Source of the DNA: Histoplasma ohiense
Lineage: Eukaryota > Ascomycota > Eurotiomycetes > Onygenales > Ajellomycetaceae
Length of the DNA: 64,000 bases
NCBI GenBank assembly: GCA_017607445.1
Contig: JAEVHH010000002.1
Coordinates: forward strand, 682,001-746,000
Direction: 5' to 3'
Shown: one piece after another, positions 32,388 to 44,429 of the stretch
Numbering within the stretch: the first letter of the stretch is position 1
Layout: every line of letters starts with the position of its first letter
The notes under the pieces: generated by a model
Seen by the model: only the letters and a program-made list of their open reading frames with translations
What the model was told of the DNA's origin: nothing
Databases searched by the model: none
Position numbers and translations under genes: made by a program

Positions 32388-33664
32388 GAATATGGCTGTA
32401 CATCTGCTATGACCACAACAGTATACATGCGTGGTAGGTCGATGGGATGTGTGGAGGGGAATTACGTGGAAGGAAATCCGATTTGGTAGATGTGCAGCGA
32501 TGTTAGGCGTACAATTATTGGAATTGGTGGAAGCCTGTTGAATGTTCTTTTTGTCCATTTTTCCATGTCTCCGATTTTGTATTCATTATGTTTATTCCGA
32601 CGACTATTTCGTGGGTTGTTTTCTATGCCTTCTCCTTTCATTTATTTTTGACTTTTTCTTATTAAATCACGATCCTTCATTGCCCTTTCAGGTGCGCCAA
32701 TTGTTTCTCTTCTGTTCTTCCTTTGCTCAAATTATTTCGAGGCTCCCTGCTAGCTAATTAAGTTTCCTTTTTTTGTGTGTATTCGTGTCCTTTCCATTAC
32801 TATCACATTCACCTTTCCTCATGTGCGTTGGGTTTTCTTGTATTATTTTTCTCACTCTCATAATTCATGGATGCCAGGCAGGATTATTAAGGTTAGTATA
32901 GCAGTTTAGTTTGTTTTCTACCCCTCTCTCTTATTCATTTCTTGGTTTCTTTTATATTCTTCAAGTACGTACTATTCAAGGGGATCAGCCCGTGCATGTC
33001 TTGCATGCAACCAGTCTGTCAAGGTTTCATTAGATTAAATAGTTGGCTCAGTAACAACCTTGTTTTTTCCTGATTTCCCCTTCTCATATACACAGTAGTT
33101 ATCCCCTTTTTTTGCTCCTGTTTGTTTTCTTTCATTTCTTTCATTTTTTCTTGCTGATGCTTCCTTCACCTTTTAAATCTTCTATATTCTACATTATTTT
33201 CTTTCTCTCCTTTTAAACATCTCCCCCTCAAAAAAAGGAACTATTCGTTGCGTCACCATGAGATGCTCTGCTCTCCTGCCCTATCCTGCTACTTCAATGA
33301 AGTCTTGCCTTTCTTAATTTTTTTATTTTGGAGGGTAAAATGTTGGGAAATGTGCCTGTAATGAAAATATCTCCCAAATGTACCAGAAGGTAAAATAACG
33401 AAATCATATATACAGTATTAAAAATATTTAACTTCCCTATATACATACATATGCTGGTCGGTGGTCTGGAGAGGATAGTGAAACTCCAAACAAGAAACAC
33501 CACGATAGAATATCACGGGATTATCCTCTCCTTGGAAACGCAGACACTTCCAACAAAATAATCCATATATAACTTATTACTTCACCGGGCCCTGGAAGAA
33601 ACTCAAGCGTCCAAATCACAACCCAAGACCAGCAAGCAGCCTGCTGCTTCCTATCTACCCTGCA
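32388..33664. other. convergent 3' region, T-rich
   Basis: A strikingly pyrimidine-rich stretch on the + strand (long T/C runs from 32560 to 33230) lies between the 3' ends of pal1 (+) and azgA (-). No gene is seen. Part is probably the pal1 3' UTR. Confidence 0.5.
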
Positions 33665-35895
33665 TTACTTCTCCTTCTGCGCATCGCCACCATCACTCGT
33701 CGAAGCGGCAGGGGCGACGGCGCTCTTATCCCCCGTGCCGGCGTATCCACCAGCATCTGCGGTTTGAGCAGAGGTGGTTAATGAGTAGTCTTGATCGTCC
33801 CGGTCCAAGACGTCTTTGCGCCAGAAATCTTTCTTGCTGTTTTGAGGCGAAAGCGGGAATGTTAATTTGTCCGTTATCATATATATATGGTAGGAGGCAA
33901 AAAATATGCGGAATCAAATGAAGGAAAAACATACCCATGCGCCAACCGAACTAGCCAGCCGGGCAAGATCCCACCCGGAATCCTCCACGACCACGGCTCT
34001 TTCAGGTCCTTGTTATGCGGCACGAGGCGGCCACCCGAGGCCTTCTCGAGGACGAAGGCCACCGTATTGAGCAGGATATACGACATAATCCCCGCAATAA
34101 GACCATACGCGATCGAGTATGTAAAGGGCATCACCGCCAGTGTAACAAAAGCAGGCACCGCATCACCGATATACGACCAGTTGATATCTGATGCGACTTT
34201 GGTCATCATCGACCCGACCAGGACGAGCGTGCAGCCCGTCGCCCACGGCGGGATCGAGGCGAATATAGGCGCGAAGAAGATGGAGACGAAAAAGCAGAGC
34301 CCCGTAACCATAGCGGTGATACCCGTGGCGCCTCCTTCGGCAATCCCGGCGCCTGATTCAACGAAGGCTGTCACGGGGGACAGGCCGAGGAGGGAACCAA
34401 TGGAGATGCTAAATGCATCCACCATATAGGCGACGGCTGATCCTTCGAAGTCCTGCGTTCTCTCGTCAATTGCACCACAGTAGCGCGCCATGGAATATAG
34501 CGTGCCTGTCGCATCGAGAATGTCGACGTACAGGAAGGTTATGAACGCCAGGCCGAATTGGCCCCCTGCGCTGCCGAGATTCCAGTCCTGGGCTGCCAAT
34601 GTCTTCCTGATGGGGTGGAAAGTGACGACCTTTTTGAAGAAATCGAATGAGTCGTCTCCCTGGGGATTGTGTGGAAAGAACGTAACATTTGTCGGCCGGG
34701 GCCAAGAGATGATGGACACGAGGAGGATACCGGCAATTATGGCGCCCTTGACGCGGTACATGAGGAGGACGCAGGTGAAGACACCACCACAGAAAAGACC
34801 AACCCAAAACGTTGGGTTGCGCATTTTGGCTCCGGAGGGACAAACGCCATCAGCCATCTCGCTCTCCACACATCCAGCAAGAGAGAGTGGTGTTGCTTGG
34901 TCACCGGTGATGGCACCAATACCGGCACTGTACGTTAAGCCAATGAGAGCTATTTTAAAATCAAACAACAAAGATATCGTTAGAGCCCGTGGCCTTGGGG
35001 GGGGGGGTGTTTATAGGATAGAAAAATCAAGTAAAACCCAAAGGTATTAAACGCACATAGATAGAGCCCAATGCCAGCACCCGAGGCGAGTTTGATCGAC
35101 CGTGGAATAGCTCTTGCAAGCCATTGGCGCATACCGCATATCGACAAACCCACAAAGACAAACCCTTCAATGAAGACAGCGGTAAGCGCAAGGCGATAAG
35201 GAACGGGGCCAGTGCCACGGAATCCAACAACGTTATACGTGAAATATGCGTTCAAGCCCACTAGAAGCGAAGTTGCTTTATTAGCCACTTTTGTTTTATT
35301 TCGTATATTTTTCCCTCCGAAAAGAGGGATGCGTACTTCCAGGAGCCAGAGCGATTGGCATATTGGCAAATAAACCCATACAGAACGACGAAAGGGCCGC
35401 AATCGCTGCAGTGCCCGTAATGAAGTCCCGTCTGAGCGCATTCAAACACAACTCGTATTCTGTGTTTCCGGCACATGTTGGGTTTTCCTGGTCGCTGCAG
35501 ATGCATGTGCCTCCAGATTGAGTCAGGATGTTGGAATTGACCTTCCAGCCCGTTAGTATTATTGTTATTCTTGCCATATTTTGCAAAGCCACAATTGGAA
35601 CTACTAGTAAATATACAGAGGGGCCCAAAATACATACAGAGATGATGTAGGCCATGGCAAAGAAGGTGGTGAGGCCGGCGCGGACTTCAGTCAAGAAGCG
35701 CGATCCCTTCCGCTCATGTCGCTAGGTGAAACAAGAATATGAAATGGTCAGTCTGTAAGGCTTCTTCTTCTTGCCCTGTCTTTCTATATAATTCTTTCTT
35801 TGCTTGCTTACATGGCCAGAATTTTCCAGCCTGAAGCGGCGGCCGATGAGGCTGTCCGCGACCACAAGGTTGATGGCCATGCCCCAATTCTTCAT
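33665..35895 (-). CDS. AzgA-type purine (adenine/hypoxanthine/guanine) permease
   Basis: Six exons (35812-35895, 35638-35721, 35337-35541, 35057-35260, 33935-34949, 33665-33836) encode 587 residues; all introns are 76-107 nt and close in frame. The family signatures are clear: RFRLENSGH then ERKGSRFLTEVRAGLTTFFA, FANMPIALAPGMGLNAYFTY, IGLTYSAGIG and the TAFVESGAGIAEGGATG motif. Twelve to fourteen hydrophobic helices are expected for an NCS2/AzgA-like H+ symporter in the plasma membrane. In Aspergillus nidulans AzgA imports adenine, guanine and hypoxanthine and is induced by purines. The C-terminal tail is hydrophilic (Ala/Gly/Asp-rich, ending AQKEK). Confidence 0.93.
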
Positions 35896-36574
35896 CTTGA
35901 CCCGCCGTGCTCAAGGCAAAGAGGAGACACCACCTGGGGTCCCGGGGAAAGGATTGAGAAAGCGTGAAGTGATTCTTATATTGACTTGAAGAGAATGAGA
36001 GTTCAGGGAGGGGAAGCAAAGGAGCGATGCGCCAGCTCTCTCTATAAACAGCGGCATTCATCTGGTGGCCTATTAAGAGAACGGGATATGTCAAATCTTC
36101 CCTTTTTTTTTTTTTTTTTTATTAGCTTCTTTTTGTGTTCCCCATCTTTTTCTCCGTCTCTTGATGGAGTATGGAGATGCGGCAGTTTCATTGGTTCTCT
36201 TGTGGCTTTTAACGGGTCTGGCTCGTGCGCTGATGCAAGAAACACGAGCATTCTGCGCGATGCAAGCCAGCCGATCATGGAGCGCCAGTCAAACAGATAA
36301 TTTTGCAGTTTCTCACGCCCTCATCTCTTCCTTGACTCAGGCGACGTAGTAGATCTGCCAGAGTTGGACGGTCCGAACGTTGCTGGGACGGGCTTTTTTT
36401 AGCATGATGGCTTCTAGGATCGGGTTCGCAATAACAAACCACGAGTATACATATCATACATATCATACATATCATCTCTCATATCCGTAGAAGAATGGAA
36501 ATATCTGCATGAAATTAGACTAGGAAAACGAGAAGAAATTAATATAGGGAAAAAATAAAATCAGTCTTGTTTCA
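35896..36574. promoter_or_regulatory. azgA upstream region
   Basis: This 5' flank of the - strand permease carries a T18 tract at about 36102-36120 and a short TATCATACA repeat near 36450-36475. No gene is seen. GATA sites are present but too common in AT-rich DNA to weigh. Confidence 0.4.
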
Positions 36575-36664
36575 TGCATCATCCGTGAATCGAACACGGG
36601 CCTCATCGAGTTAGATCCCATTAAGGGGTGGCAACGATGAATTCTACCACTAGACCAATGATGC
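36575..36664 (-). tRNA. tRNA-Gly (GCC) with a 19-nt intron
   Basis: Read on the - strand from 36664, the 7-bp acceptor stem GCATCAT pairs with ATGATGC before the discriminator A. The D arm (GGTCTAGTGGTAGAATTC) and T arm (CCCGTGTTCGATTCACGG) are canonical. The anticodon arm is CATCG-TTGCCA-[19 nt]-T-CGATG, with anticodon GCC and a canonical-position intron after base 37 (ccccttaatgggatctaac). A T-rich stretch follows the 3' end and can end Pol III transcription. Confidence 0.95.
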
Positions 36665-36929
36665 TTGTTGCTTGGAGGAAGGCATGTGATCAAACTATTA
36701 AGTATATATGGCACGAAAAACGGAATATGTCATTATCGCGTCTTCGCGCCTCTGCTAACTACTTAATTAAATTCAAAGTCGCTCTTCACGAAATACTCAA
36801 AAGAGTTGACCAATTTATTTATTTCTTCATTTGAATCAATCGACCTGCTACCACCTTATCCTAATAATAACGAAGCTAACTGAGTAACCCCAAAAATCCA
36901 GCAGGAAGATTACAGTTTCCATTGAAAGA

Positions 36930-38229
36930 ATGCCCGTCGTGCGCAACCGCCGTCGCGCCGTACGTCTTCTACCATATCTCATTATTTCCTCCTCCCCTTA
37001 CAGGTCAAATCAAACCTTCAACGAGGTTTTCTGAGAGTTCGAACTAACGCAACGATTCCTCTTTTTTTTTTTTTTTTTTTGAAACAGCCCGACGACGAAG
37101 ATGAGTCGAATGTGAACTCGGAGGCCTCGTTCGATCCCCAGCACGGTCATTCCCAACGACCCACACAGCAACAAAAACGACAGCGGCGCCAGGCCTCTGA
37201 CTCCGATTCAGATGCTTCTCCAGATGACCGGTCGACGCCGGAGATCTCCACCCAGCTTCACAGAGCCATTGAGGTAATGGTCAAGAAGCTTGTACGACTC
37301 GCACTGGCGAGCGAGTATTCGCGGCAGGTCATCCGGCGAACCGATATCAGAGACAAAGTGCTGGGGGAGCAAGGGTCGAGGCAGTTCAGGAAAGTTTTCG
37401 AAGGAGCGCAGAGGGAGTTGATGGAGAAATTCGGCATGCAGATGGTGGAGCAGCCGTTGAGGGAGAAGGTGACGATTAGTCAAAGGAGAGGTTTGTGTTT
37501 TATTTCATGTTCTTTCCCCTTCCGTTGACTTTGAGCTTTCAAAAACGTAATATCCCTTCCTCCACCGTGCTTGCCAGTACACATAGGGGAATATCTAAAC
37601 ATGCATGTGGTGAAAATACGTCTAACCAATTCCTCGCACCGCCAGCCGCCCAACGCACCGAGCGACCTGCCACAACCACCAAAACCTGGACTCTCACAAC
37701 CATCCTCCCCGCCGCTTACCGGACCCCAGCCATCCTCCCGCCAACAAGAGCGCCCTCCTCCGTAACCGAAAGCACCTACACCGCCATCTACACCTTCATA
37801 ATATCCGCCATCCTGCTCTCCGGCGGCTCCATACGCGAACAGAAGCTAGACCGCCTTCTCCGTCGCGTCAACGCCGATAACTTCACACCCATCGACCGCA
37901 CGGATAGGCTACTGGCGCGCCTATGTAAGGAAGGTTATATCGTGCGTAACCGGGAGATGGATGGTGGGGAGGAGGTTGTGGAGTACCTTGTTGGGCCTAG
38001 GGGAAAGGTTGAGGTAGGTGTCGCGGGCGTGTCTGGGCTGGTACGGGAGGTGTATGGGTTTAGCGAAGGGACCCTGGATGGGGGTGACAGCATGGATGCG
38101 GCGGGTAAGAGACAGGAGGAGGTGGAGGCGTTTGAGAAGAGGTTGAAGAGAAGTTTGGGGATTCGGGAACCGTTGCATTTCGGGAAGGAGGATGGTGATG
38201 GTGATGGTGATGGGGACAGTGATGCTTGA
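36930..38229 (+). CDS. Nse3, MAGE-domain subunit of the Smc5/6 complex
   Basis: Three exons (36930-36959, 37088-37490, 37646-38229) encode 338 residues. The first exon is tiny (MPVVRNRRRA) and its intron ends in a T18 polypyrimidine tract. After an acidic/Gln-rich N-terminus, the MAGE homology domain starts near residue 65 (LHRAIEVMVKKLVRLALAS, RRTDIRDKVLG, FRKVFEGAQRELMEKFGMQM) and continues through the second winged helix (TYTAIYTFIISAILLSGGSI, LDRLLRRVNAD, LARLCKEGYIVRN). Nse3 with Nse1 and Nse4 bridges the Smc5/6 heads and binds DNA in recombination repair. The C-terminus is a short Asp-Gly repeat. Confidence 0.9.
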
Positions 38230-39277
38230 TGACGAGTCTGTCATTCTTTTTTATATCCTCCTCCCGAACATGTTGGTTTAATAAAATTAAACTTATTTAT
38301 TACACGTATTTTTTCCCAACTTCTTTTATTTTCCCGTTTTGTTGCTAAGGGGGTTTACGATTTCAATATTGTCTTTTTCTCTTTCTTCTTTTTACAATTT
38401 CTGGAGCGTATGAGGTCAGTTTTCAAAAAAATAAATGGTTTAAAATCTATATGTGCTAACTCTCTCCGCTTTCTACTAGATCATTGCTCTTTGAATGAAG
38501 CAAATAACAATCAGTGAAAGAAACCAGGCCTCCAGGGCTAGCTAGACCTAAGCGCCTTTTTGTCCATATAAAGGGAAGCAATATATATCCATCGATATTG
38601 CCCCAATGTTCTTGGGCATGGAATTGGAAGCGATAAGAGAAGATACAATAGGACACCCCCAGACAACCGAGAAGAAATACGGATGAAAATGGGAAAATGC
38701 GCATATGCATCCGTGCCTGTGTCACGAGGGCTTTTACTCTCTTGCTTATACATGTGGGTATATATCTATATATGTAGCTGGACAACTTGCTCTTTGCGCA
38801 GTGCAAGGGGGGGGAAACAAAGGGGGGAGGGAGCAAGTATAAGAATGGGAGCAAAAAGGGGAGAAGGGCCCCGGGTGAGGAATGCATGGGCTAAATACCT
38901 GGATAGATAGGTAAGAAGAGGTGGATAACAAATAACTCGAGGGTAAATGGATGGACGGATACTGCAAAAAAAAAAAAAAAAAAAAGCTAAGAACCAAAAA
39001 AAAAAAAAATCGGACACAACAAGAAAACAGACGCTAAACGACAGCAAATCATGCATGTGGCACCCAAAGGCAGTTTTCCCCTTTATATTTCTTCTTCCAG
39101 CTTTCTTTCGTTCTGTTTTTCGCCCTTTTCTTCTCTTTTAGCTTTTCGCATACGCGAATGGAATTTAATCAGAAACGTTGAATTGATCTAATATAGCCGA
39201 GGAAGAAAAACAAGAAGAAGAAGAAGAAGACTCGTAAACGGGACATTCTCTCACATCCACCCAAGCACTATCTATCC
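38230..39277. other. convergent 3' region with poly-A tracts
   Basis: Between the 3' ends of nse3 (+) and the ankyrin gene (-). It contains A-tracts at about 38966-38984 and 38997-39009 and G runs near 38810-38830. No gene is supported. Confidence 0.5.
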
Positions 39278-40115
39278 TCACTCAGAATCACTCGCGCTAT
39301 CCCCCGCCCGCGCATCATCGCCATCACCGTCAGGATCATTTTGTAACCCCAGCCCCTCATTTAGTAGATATTCCGCCTGCCTCAGTTCCTTTCGCAACTC
39401 CTCTGGAATCATATCCGGTAATCGGGAAGGCGTCTCGCCATTTTTATTCGTTACGCGCGGGTCGCAGCCGGCTTCGCACATCATTTTAACCATTGTGATG
39501 GCATCTGTGACAGAATTGTAACGGCTCGTGTCGTTTGCGTAGCGCGCGACGAGGTGAAGCGGGGTTTCTTTGTCGAGTCGAGTTCTTGGGTCGCATTCGA
39601 AAAATTCTATATCGAAGAGGAAGTCGGCTGCGTGGTCTGTGGTTGTGCGTATAGAAATAGATTGTTAGATTTTCTTCATTCACCCTTGTTCCTTCTTAGA
39701 AGTAGGATTGCATGGTGTACGTATGGTGATTGGGGTCGCTAGATATAGGGTAATGGAGAGTCGAGCGTAGAGTCTATTGTTGTGGACAGAGGCTATGCCA
39801 CTCACAGCTTCCATGCATAGCACAGATATGAAGCGCATGATTGCCCAAGGGATCCGTAACGCTGTTAAAAAACGCAGCAATTTCCTCATTTGTTTTCTTC
39901 CCACTCTCCATCTCTGTAAGGACTTCTTCTAGGGCATCCGTGTTATCTTCCCGGCAGGCGGCGGCAACTCTCTCACCAGGACTGGCTCCCTAAAAATACC
40001 GGTACTTTTGTGAGAAATTTGCCCTTTTCACTACACTTGAAAGAAAGGATGAAAGGTATGGATTGATTCAACACACCTCATCGTCCGCTATTCTCTTGTC
40101 ATCCTCCGGGCGCAT
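39278..40115 (-). CDS. small ankyrin-repeat protein (Yar1-like in size and layout)
   Basis: Three exons (40077-40115, 39806-39989, 39278-39627) encode 190 residues; introns (39990-40076 and 39628-39805) are in frame. About three ankyrin units are visible: an early helix pair (RVAAACREDNTDALEEVL), DPLGNHALHICAMHGS, then DKETPLHLVARYAND and NKNGETPSRLP. The C-terminus is an acidic tail (NDPDGDGDDARAGDSASDSE). Size, repeat number and acidic end resemble yeast Yar1, the dedicated chaperone of ribosomal protein uS3, but general ankyrin proteins look alike and I do not assign the name. It is divergently arranged with rpc11. Confidence 0.75.
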
Positions 40116-40822
40116 TGTGTTGTGTCTAGTGCTTCACGTTTGCCTAAAAGAGGGCAATTGCAACCCGAGTGCGGGGTATGCTTTGGGGTTTCGAAGTTTG
40201 GTCTAATTTTGAGAGGCCTATGAATACGAAAATAAGAGTGCGTCAAAATTTACTCATGTGGAATTGTCACGGAGTAAATAAGCAAACCAACACTCAACGG
40301 TGAAGTTGGAAGCCTGGAGTTGATAATGCGGGGGCGGGACGACCAACCAAGCGCTAAGCTATGATGCTTCTCCGCTGTAGCAGTCAACAAAAACGAAAGT
40401 ATTTTGACCTGCCGGTAAAGCCGCGATGGAGGAGAGGCTCGGTATAGTCGCAGTCCTTATTCTTGCTCTTAAGGTTGTTAGTGGTTGTGTTGAGTGTTTT
40501 GTATCAGCCATTGGATCTGTAAAAATATAGGAACAAATATATTCCGGCTAGCCACGCAGAAGTGCGGCGCTTAATTCAAGGGATTTAATAGAACAAATTA
40601 GTCGCGCGGGAATGTTTGCTCGCAAGATCGGCCAATAAGGCATAGTGGACGAGACCCACGGCAGCACATCTGGAGAGCAACGGCGGGATGCAATGAGCTC
40701 ACACACTGTATCCAATTTTGGAAATTCCTCAGTGTGACAATGGTATCGCTACCTATAATATACTATATCTCTGGATAGTCATTGATTCAATCAATTCAAT
40801 CATCTGAGAATTCCAGCCAAAA
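40116..40822. promoter_or_regulatory. divergent promoter region, ankyrin gene (-) and rpc11 (+)
   Basis: A 707-bp intergenic region shared by two ribosome/Pol III-related candidates. No gene or strong repeat is seen. Confidence 0.5.
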
Positions 40823-41606
40823 ATGCCTTTGACATGTGAGTCTTCTCAAAGCTTCACCCCAATACTTTTAATGGCCTGCAAAGTTTCTCGTTAAGTAGGC
40901 CACCATTTGATTCGCAAAATGTGTATTTAGTTTGTCCAAACTGTAGCAATGCCCTTACCATCTCCCGGGCAGATCCCAGCCCTCGCTACCCAATAGGTGT
41001 CAACAGATTCGAATGCCGCACTTGTCCCTACCAATATATCCTCGACCGAACGTACTACGAGAGGACGGAGATGAAGCGGAAGGAGGTTTCTGATGTGTTG
41101 GGGGGGAAAGATGAGTGGAAGAACGCCGATAGCCAAGGGAGTGAGTCACTAACCACCTACATATAATGAATGACCATGGAAATTTTCGAGCTGTTCCATT
41201 TTACTCCCTTAATTGCCCCACGCTTTGAGGATTTCACCCTTTGCTATTTTGGTCATGCTCTGTCCCTGTATCTGTACGACGACTGCTGATTACCCTCTTC
41301 CCTCCATCATTATTATTTGCAGCGCAATGCCCCGCGGAAGGCTGTGATGGCGACCGTGCATATTTTTACCAATTGCAGATTCGAAGCGCCGACGAACCAA
41401 TGACTACATTCTTCAAGGTACGATATAAGCTTTAGAAAAAATCGTGACTCCTGCCGGTTCCCTGCCTCCTCCCCCTCCCAACTTTGGAGTTTTACAAGGG
41501 AAAGGAAATCCACATATGTTTGCAAACGTAAACAAGAGAAGACCAATGCTGACTTGACAACAAATTGCAGTGCACAACCTGCGGTGCTCGATGGAGAGAA
41601 AACTAG
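40823..41606 (+). CDS. RNA polymerase III subunit Rpc11 (C11, TFIIS-like)
   Basis: Four exons (40823-40835, 40931-41140, 41323-41417, 41571-41606) encode 117 residues. The first exon encodes only MPLT plus one base. The N-terminal zinc ribbon (FCPNCSN...FECRTCPY) and the C-terminal TFIIS-type ribbon (CPAEGCDGDRAYFYQLQ, RSADEPMTTFF, CTTCGARWREN) are both complete. The Asp-Glu pair in RSADEPMT is the acidic hairpin that stimulates RNA cleavage in the Pol III active site and helps termination and reinitiation. Length matches the family (about 110). Confidence 0.95.
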
Positions 41607-42475
41607 GGCAAACACAACTCATCTTCTCTGTCAATGGAAATGAGTCACCTTGTGAATTTTCTCGAACTACCCTAACTTTACTCCTGGTTTGGTCGTCGTT
41701 GTGGCTCAAGGTAGCCTAATTTACGGAGAGGCTGATACAACTAGCTTTCAAACAAGTTTCTCTCTGGTTCTTTCGACCTTTTGAAAAACAAAATACATGT
41801 ACTGCTATTACATCGATACTCCCCGAATCAAAAATTCAGGATATGCTAAATTTGGCCATAATACAAAACAGCTGTAGCATTGTAACATCTGGGACTGAAT
41901 AATTCGAGTGGAGAGATTAGCTGATTTCATGTCTGAAGGTGGGTATGGAAAATTACTCTACTATAATTGATATTTAAGTCAATGTCTCCCTAATAGCCAG
42001 CAATAAAGGCAGTTCAGTTATCTTTTGGTCCCTATTTCCAAAGCCAACGACCCTTATCAAAAAGTGGTAACTGAAGCGGCCCTGAATGAGACCCCGCCAA
42101 AAATACAGCGAGTAAGCACGTGATGTACGAAAATGGCCTAGTAGGCTCGCCTCCTGTACTTTCCCCCGCCCAGAAAGCATTCAAAAACCCCTCTCTTCGC
42201 ACAAAAATTTTTTCCCTTTCTCCCTTCCTCTGCTCGTCTGCTTCAGTACGTATCCTCTCAACCCTCATGTCCCGCTTCCTCTCCCCGTTCCAACATCCTA
42301 CCTCTCCATAGCTTTTCTATATTTTCTAACTGACCTTTACAGCACCTCTACGCATTCTTGGCCGTAGTATCTGAGCGTTCTCCTGGTCTCTTCTAGTCTC
42401 TTCCAAAGAACTACAAGATATCGAATCTTTTTCCATCCCAAACTCTCCCAATTTTCACATTTAAATCCCGCCACC
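41607..42475. promoter_or_regulatory. tef1 promoter and 5' leader
   Basis: The region between rpc11 and tef1, both on +, ends in a long CT-rich stretch (about 42160-42430), typical of highly expressed fungal translation genes. The start context is ccgccaccATGGG, a very good initiation context. A CACGTG site lies at 42118-42123. Confidence 0.6.
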
Positions 42476-42775
42476 ATGGGGTAAGCATCCACCGATTCCA
42501 TCTTGATTAATTTCTTCGACTAACTCTGGTGTTCTTTCCCATCACACAGTAAGGAAGACAAGACTCACATTAACCTCGTCGTCATCGGCCACGTCGATTC
42601 GGGCAAATCTACCACCACTGGTAAGCAACCCCTTCTAACACACTATGGCTGTATCGCGAGACTTTTCTGACCACTATACTCTCGATAGGTCATTTGATCT
42701 ACAAATGCGGTGGTATTGACAGCCGTACCATTGAGAAGTTCGAAAAGGTAAAGAAGAATTTTTGTCTTCATTTTT

Positions 42776-42817
<42 letters not shown>

Positions 42818-44429
42818 GCTCTGTTACCCCTCTGTTTTTGGTTTTCGCTAGTTCCCCCATCTGCAGCCACAATACCATCCAGCGCAACTGACCCATGCGT
42901 TGCCCCTCCACTTGGCATCATTTTTCTCCAACCAATCATAATTCACATCGATGCGCTTTGTGATAATTTTATTTTCGGGGAGAATTTCCCAGGGAAAACA
43001 GGTTTTAACATTTCCCTAAACATATTCTAACTGTCTACCTATAGGAAGCCGAAGAGTTGGGCAAGAAATCCTTCAAATATGCGTGGGTCCTTGACAAACT
43101 GAAGTCTGAGCGTGAGCGTGGTATCACCATCGATATTGCCCTCTGGAAATTCGAGACCCCGAAGTACAGTGTCACTGTCATTGGTGAGTGCTTTTTACCC
43201 CTCTTAAGCAGATTTCAACTTCCAGAGTATCTACTCTAACATATCCGCTTAGATGCTCCCGGCCATCGTGACTTCATCAAGAACATGATCACTGGTACCT
43301 CCCAGGCTGACTGCGCTATCCTCATCATTGCTGCCGGTACTGGTGAGTTCGAGGCTGGTATCTCCAAGGATGGCCAGACTCGTGAGCACGCTCTGCTTGC
43401 TTTCACCCTTGGTGTGAGGCAACTCATCGTTGCCATCAACAAGATGGACACCACCAAGTGGTCCGAGTCCCGTTTCAACGAAATCATCAAGGAGGTTTCC
43501 AACTTCATCAAGAAGGTCGGATATAACCCCAAGGCTGTTCCCTTCGTGCCAATCTCTGGTTTCGAGGGTGACAACATGATTGAACCCTCCCCCAACTGCA
43601 CCTGGTACAAGGGCTGGAACAAGGAGACTGCCTCTGGCAAGTCTTCTGGTAAAACCCTTCTCGATGCCATTGACGCCATTGAACCCCCAACCCGTCCTAC
43701 CGATAAGCCTCTCCGTCTTCCCCTCCAGGATGTTTACAAAATCTCTGGTATTGGCACTGTTCCCGTCGGACGTGTTGAGACTGGTGTCATCAAGCCCGGT
43801 ATGGTCGTGACTTTCGCTCCCTCCAACGTCACCACTGAAGTCAAGTCCGTCGAGATGCACCACCAACAACTCCAGGCTGGTTACCCTGGTGACAACGTCG
43901 GCTTCAACGTCAAGAACGTTTCAGTCAAGGAAGTCCGCCGTGGCAACGTTGCTGGCGACTCCAAAAATGATCCCCCCAAGGGCTGCGAATCCTTCAATGC
44001 CCAGGTCATCGTCCTTAACCACCCCGGCCAGGTTGGCGCTGGTTATGCCCCAGTCCTCGACTGCCACACTGCCCACATTGCTTGCAAGTTCTCTGAACTC
44101 ATTGAGAAGATCGACCGCCGTACTGGAAAGTCTGTTGAGAACAACCCCAAGTTCATCAAGTCTGGTGATGCTGCTATCGTCAAGATGGTTCCCTCCAAGC
44201 CCATGTGCGTGGAGCCCTTCACTGACTATCCCCCTCTTGGACGTTTCGCTGTCCGTGACATGAGACAAACCGTAAGTTTCTAAATTCTTCGCTATTCATA
44301 TATGTGAACCCGTTGACTAATTACCTTAAACCCATACAGGTCGCTGTCGGTGTCATCAAGTCCGTCGTCAAGTCTGACAAGACTGCTGGCAAGGTCACCA
44401 AGGCCGCGCAGAAGGCCACCAAGAAATAA
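42476..44429 (+). CDS. translation elongation factor 1-alpha
   Basis: Six exons (42476-42480, 42550-42620, 42689-42747, 43045-43183, 43253-44271, 44340-44429) encode exactly 460 residues, the usual fungal length. The GTPase motifs are complete: GHVDSGKS at 15-22, [19 protein letters not shown]. Domains 2 and 3 and the basic C-terminus (KAAQKATKK) follow. It delivers aminoacyl-tRNA to the ribosome. The first exon is only five coding bases. The third intron (42748-43044) is 297 nt and holds an A38 tract; the others are 68-69 nt. Codon use in the large exon is C-ending and strongly biased, as expected for high expression. Confidence 0.98.
42777..42814 (+). repeat. A38 homopolymer in tef1 intron 3
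   Basis: An uninterrupted run of 38 A lies 29 nt after the 5' splice site of the third tef1 intron. It is likely variable in length and hard to sequence exactly. Confidence 0.95.

Noticed and set aside
43249..43869. 206-codon frame antisense to tef1
   Set aside because: Antisense frames are common over highly codon-biased genes. No domain was recognised.
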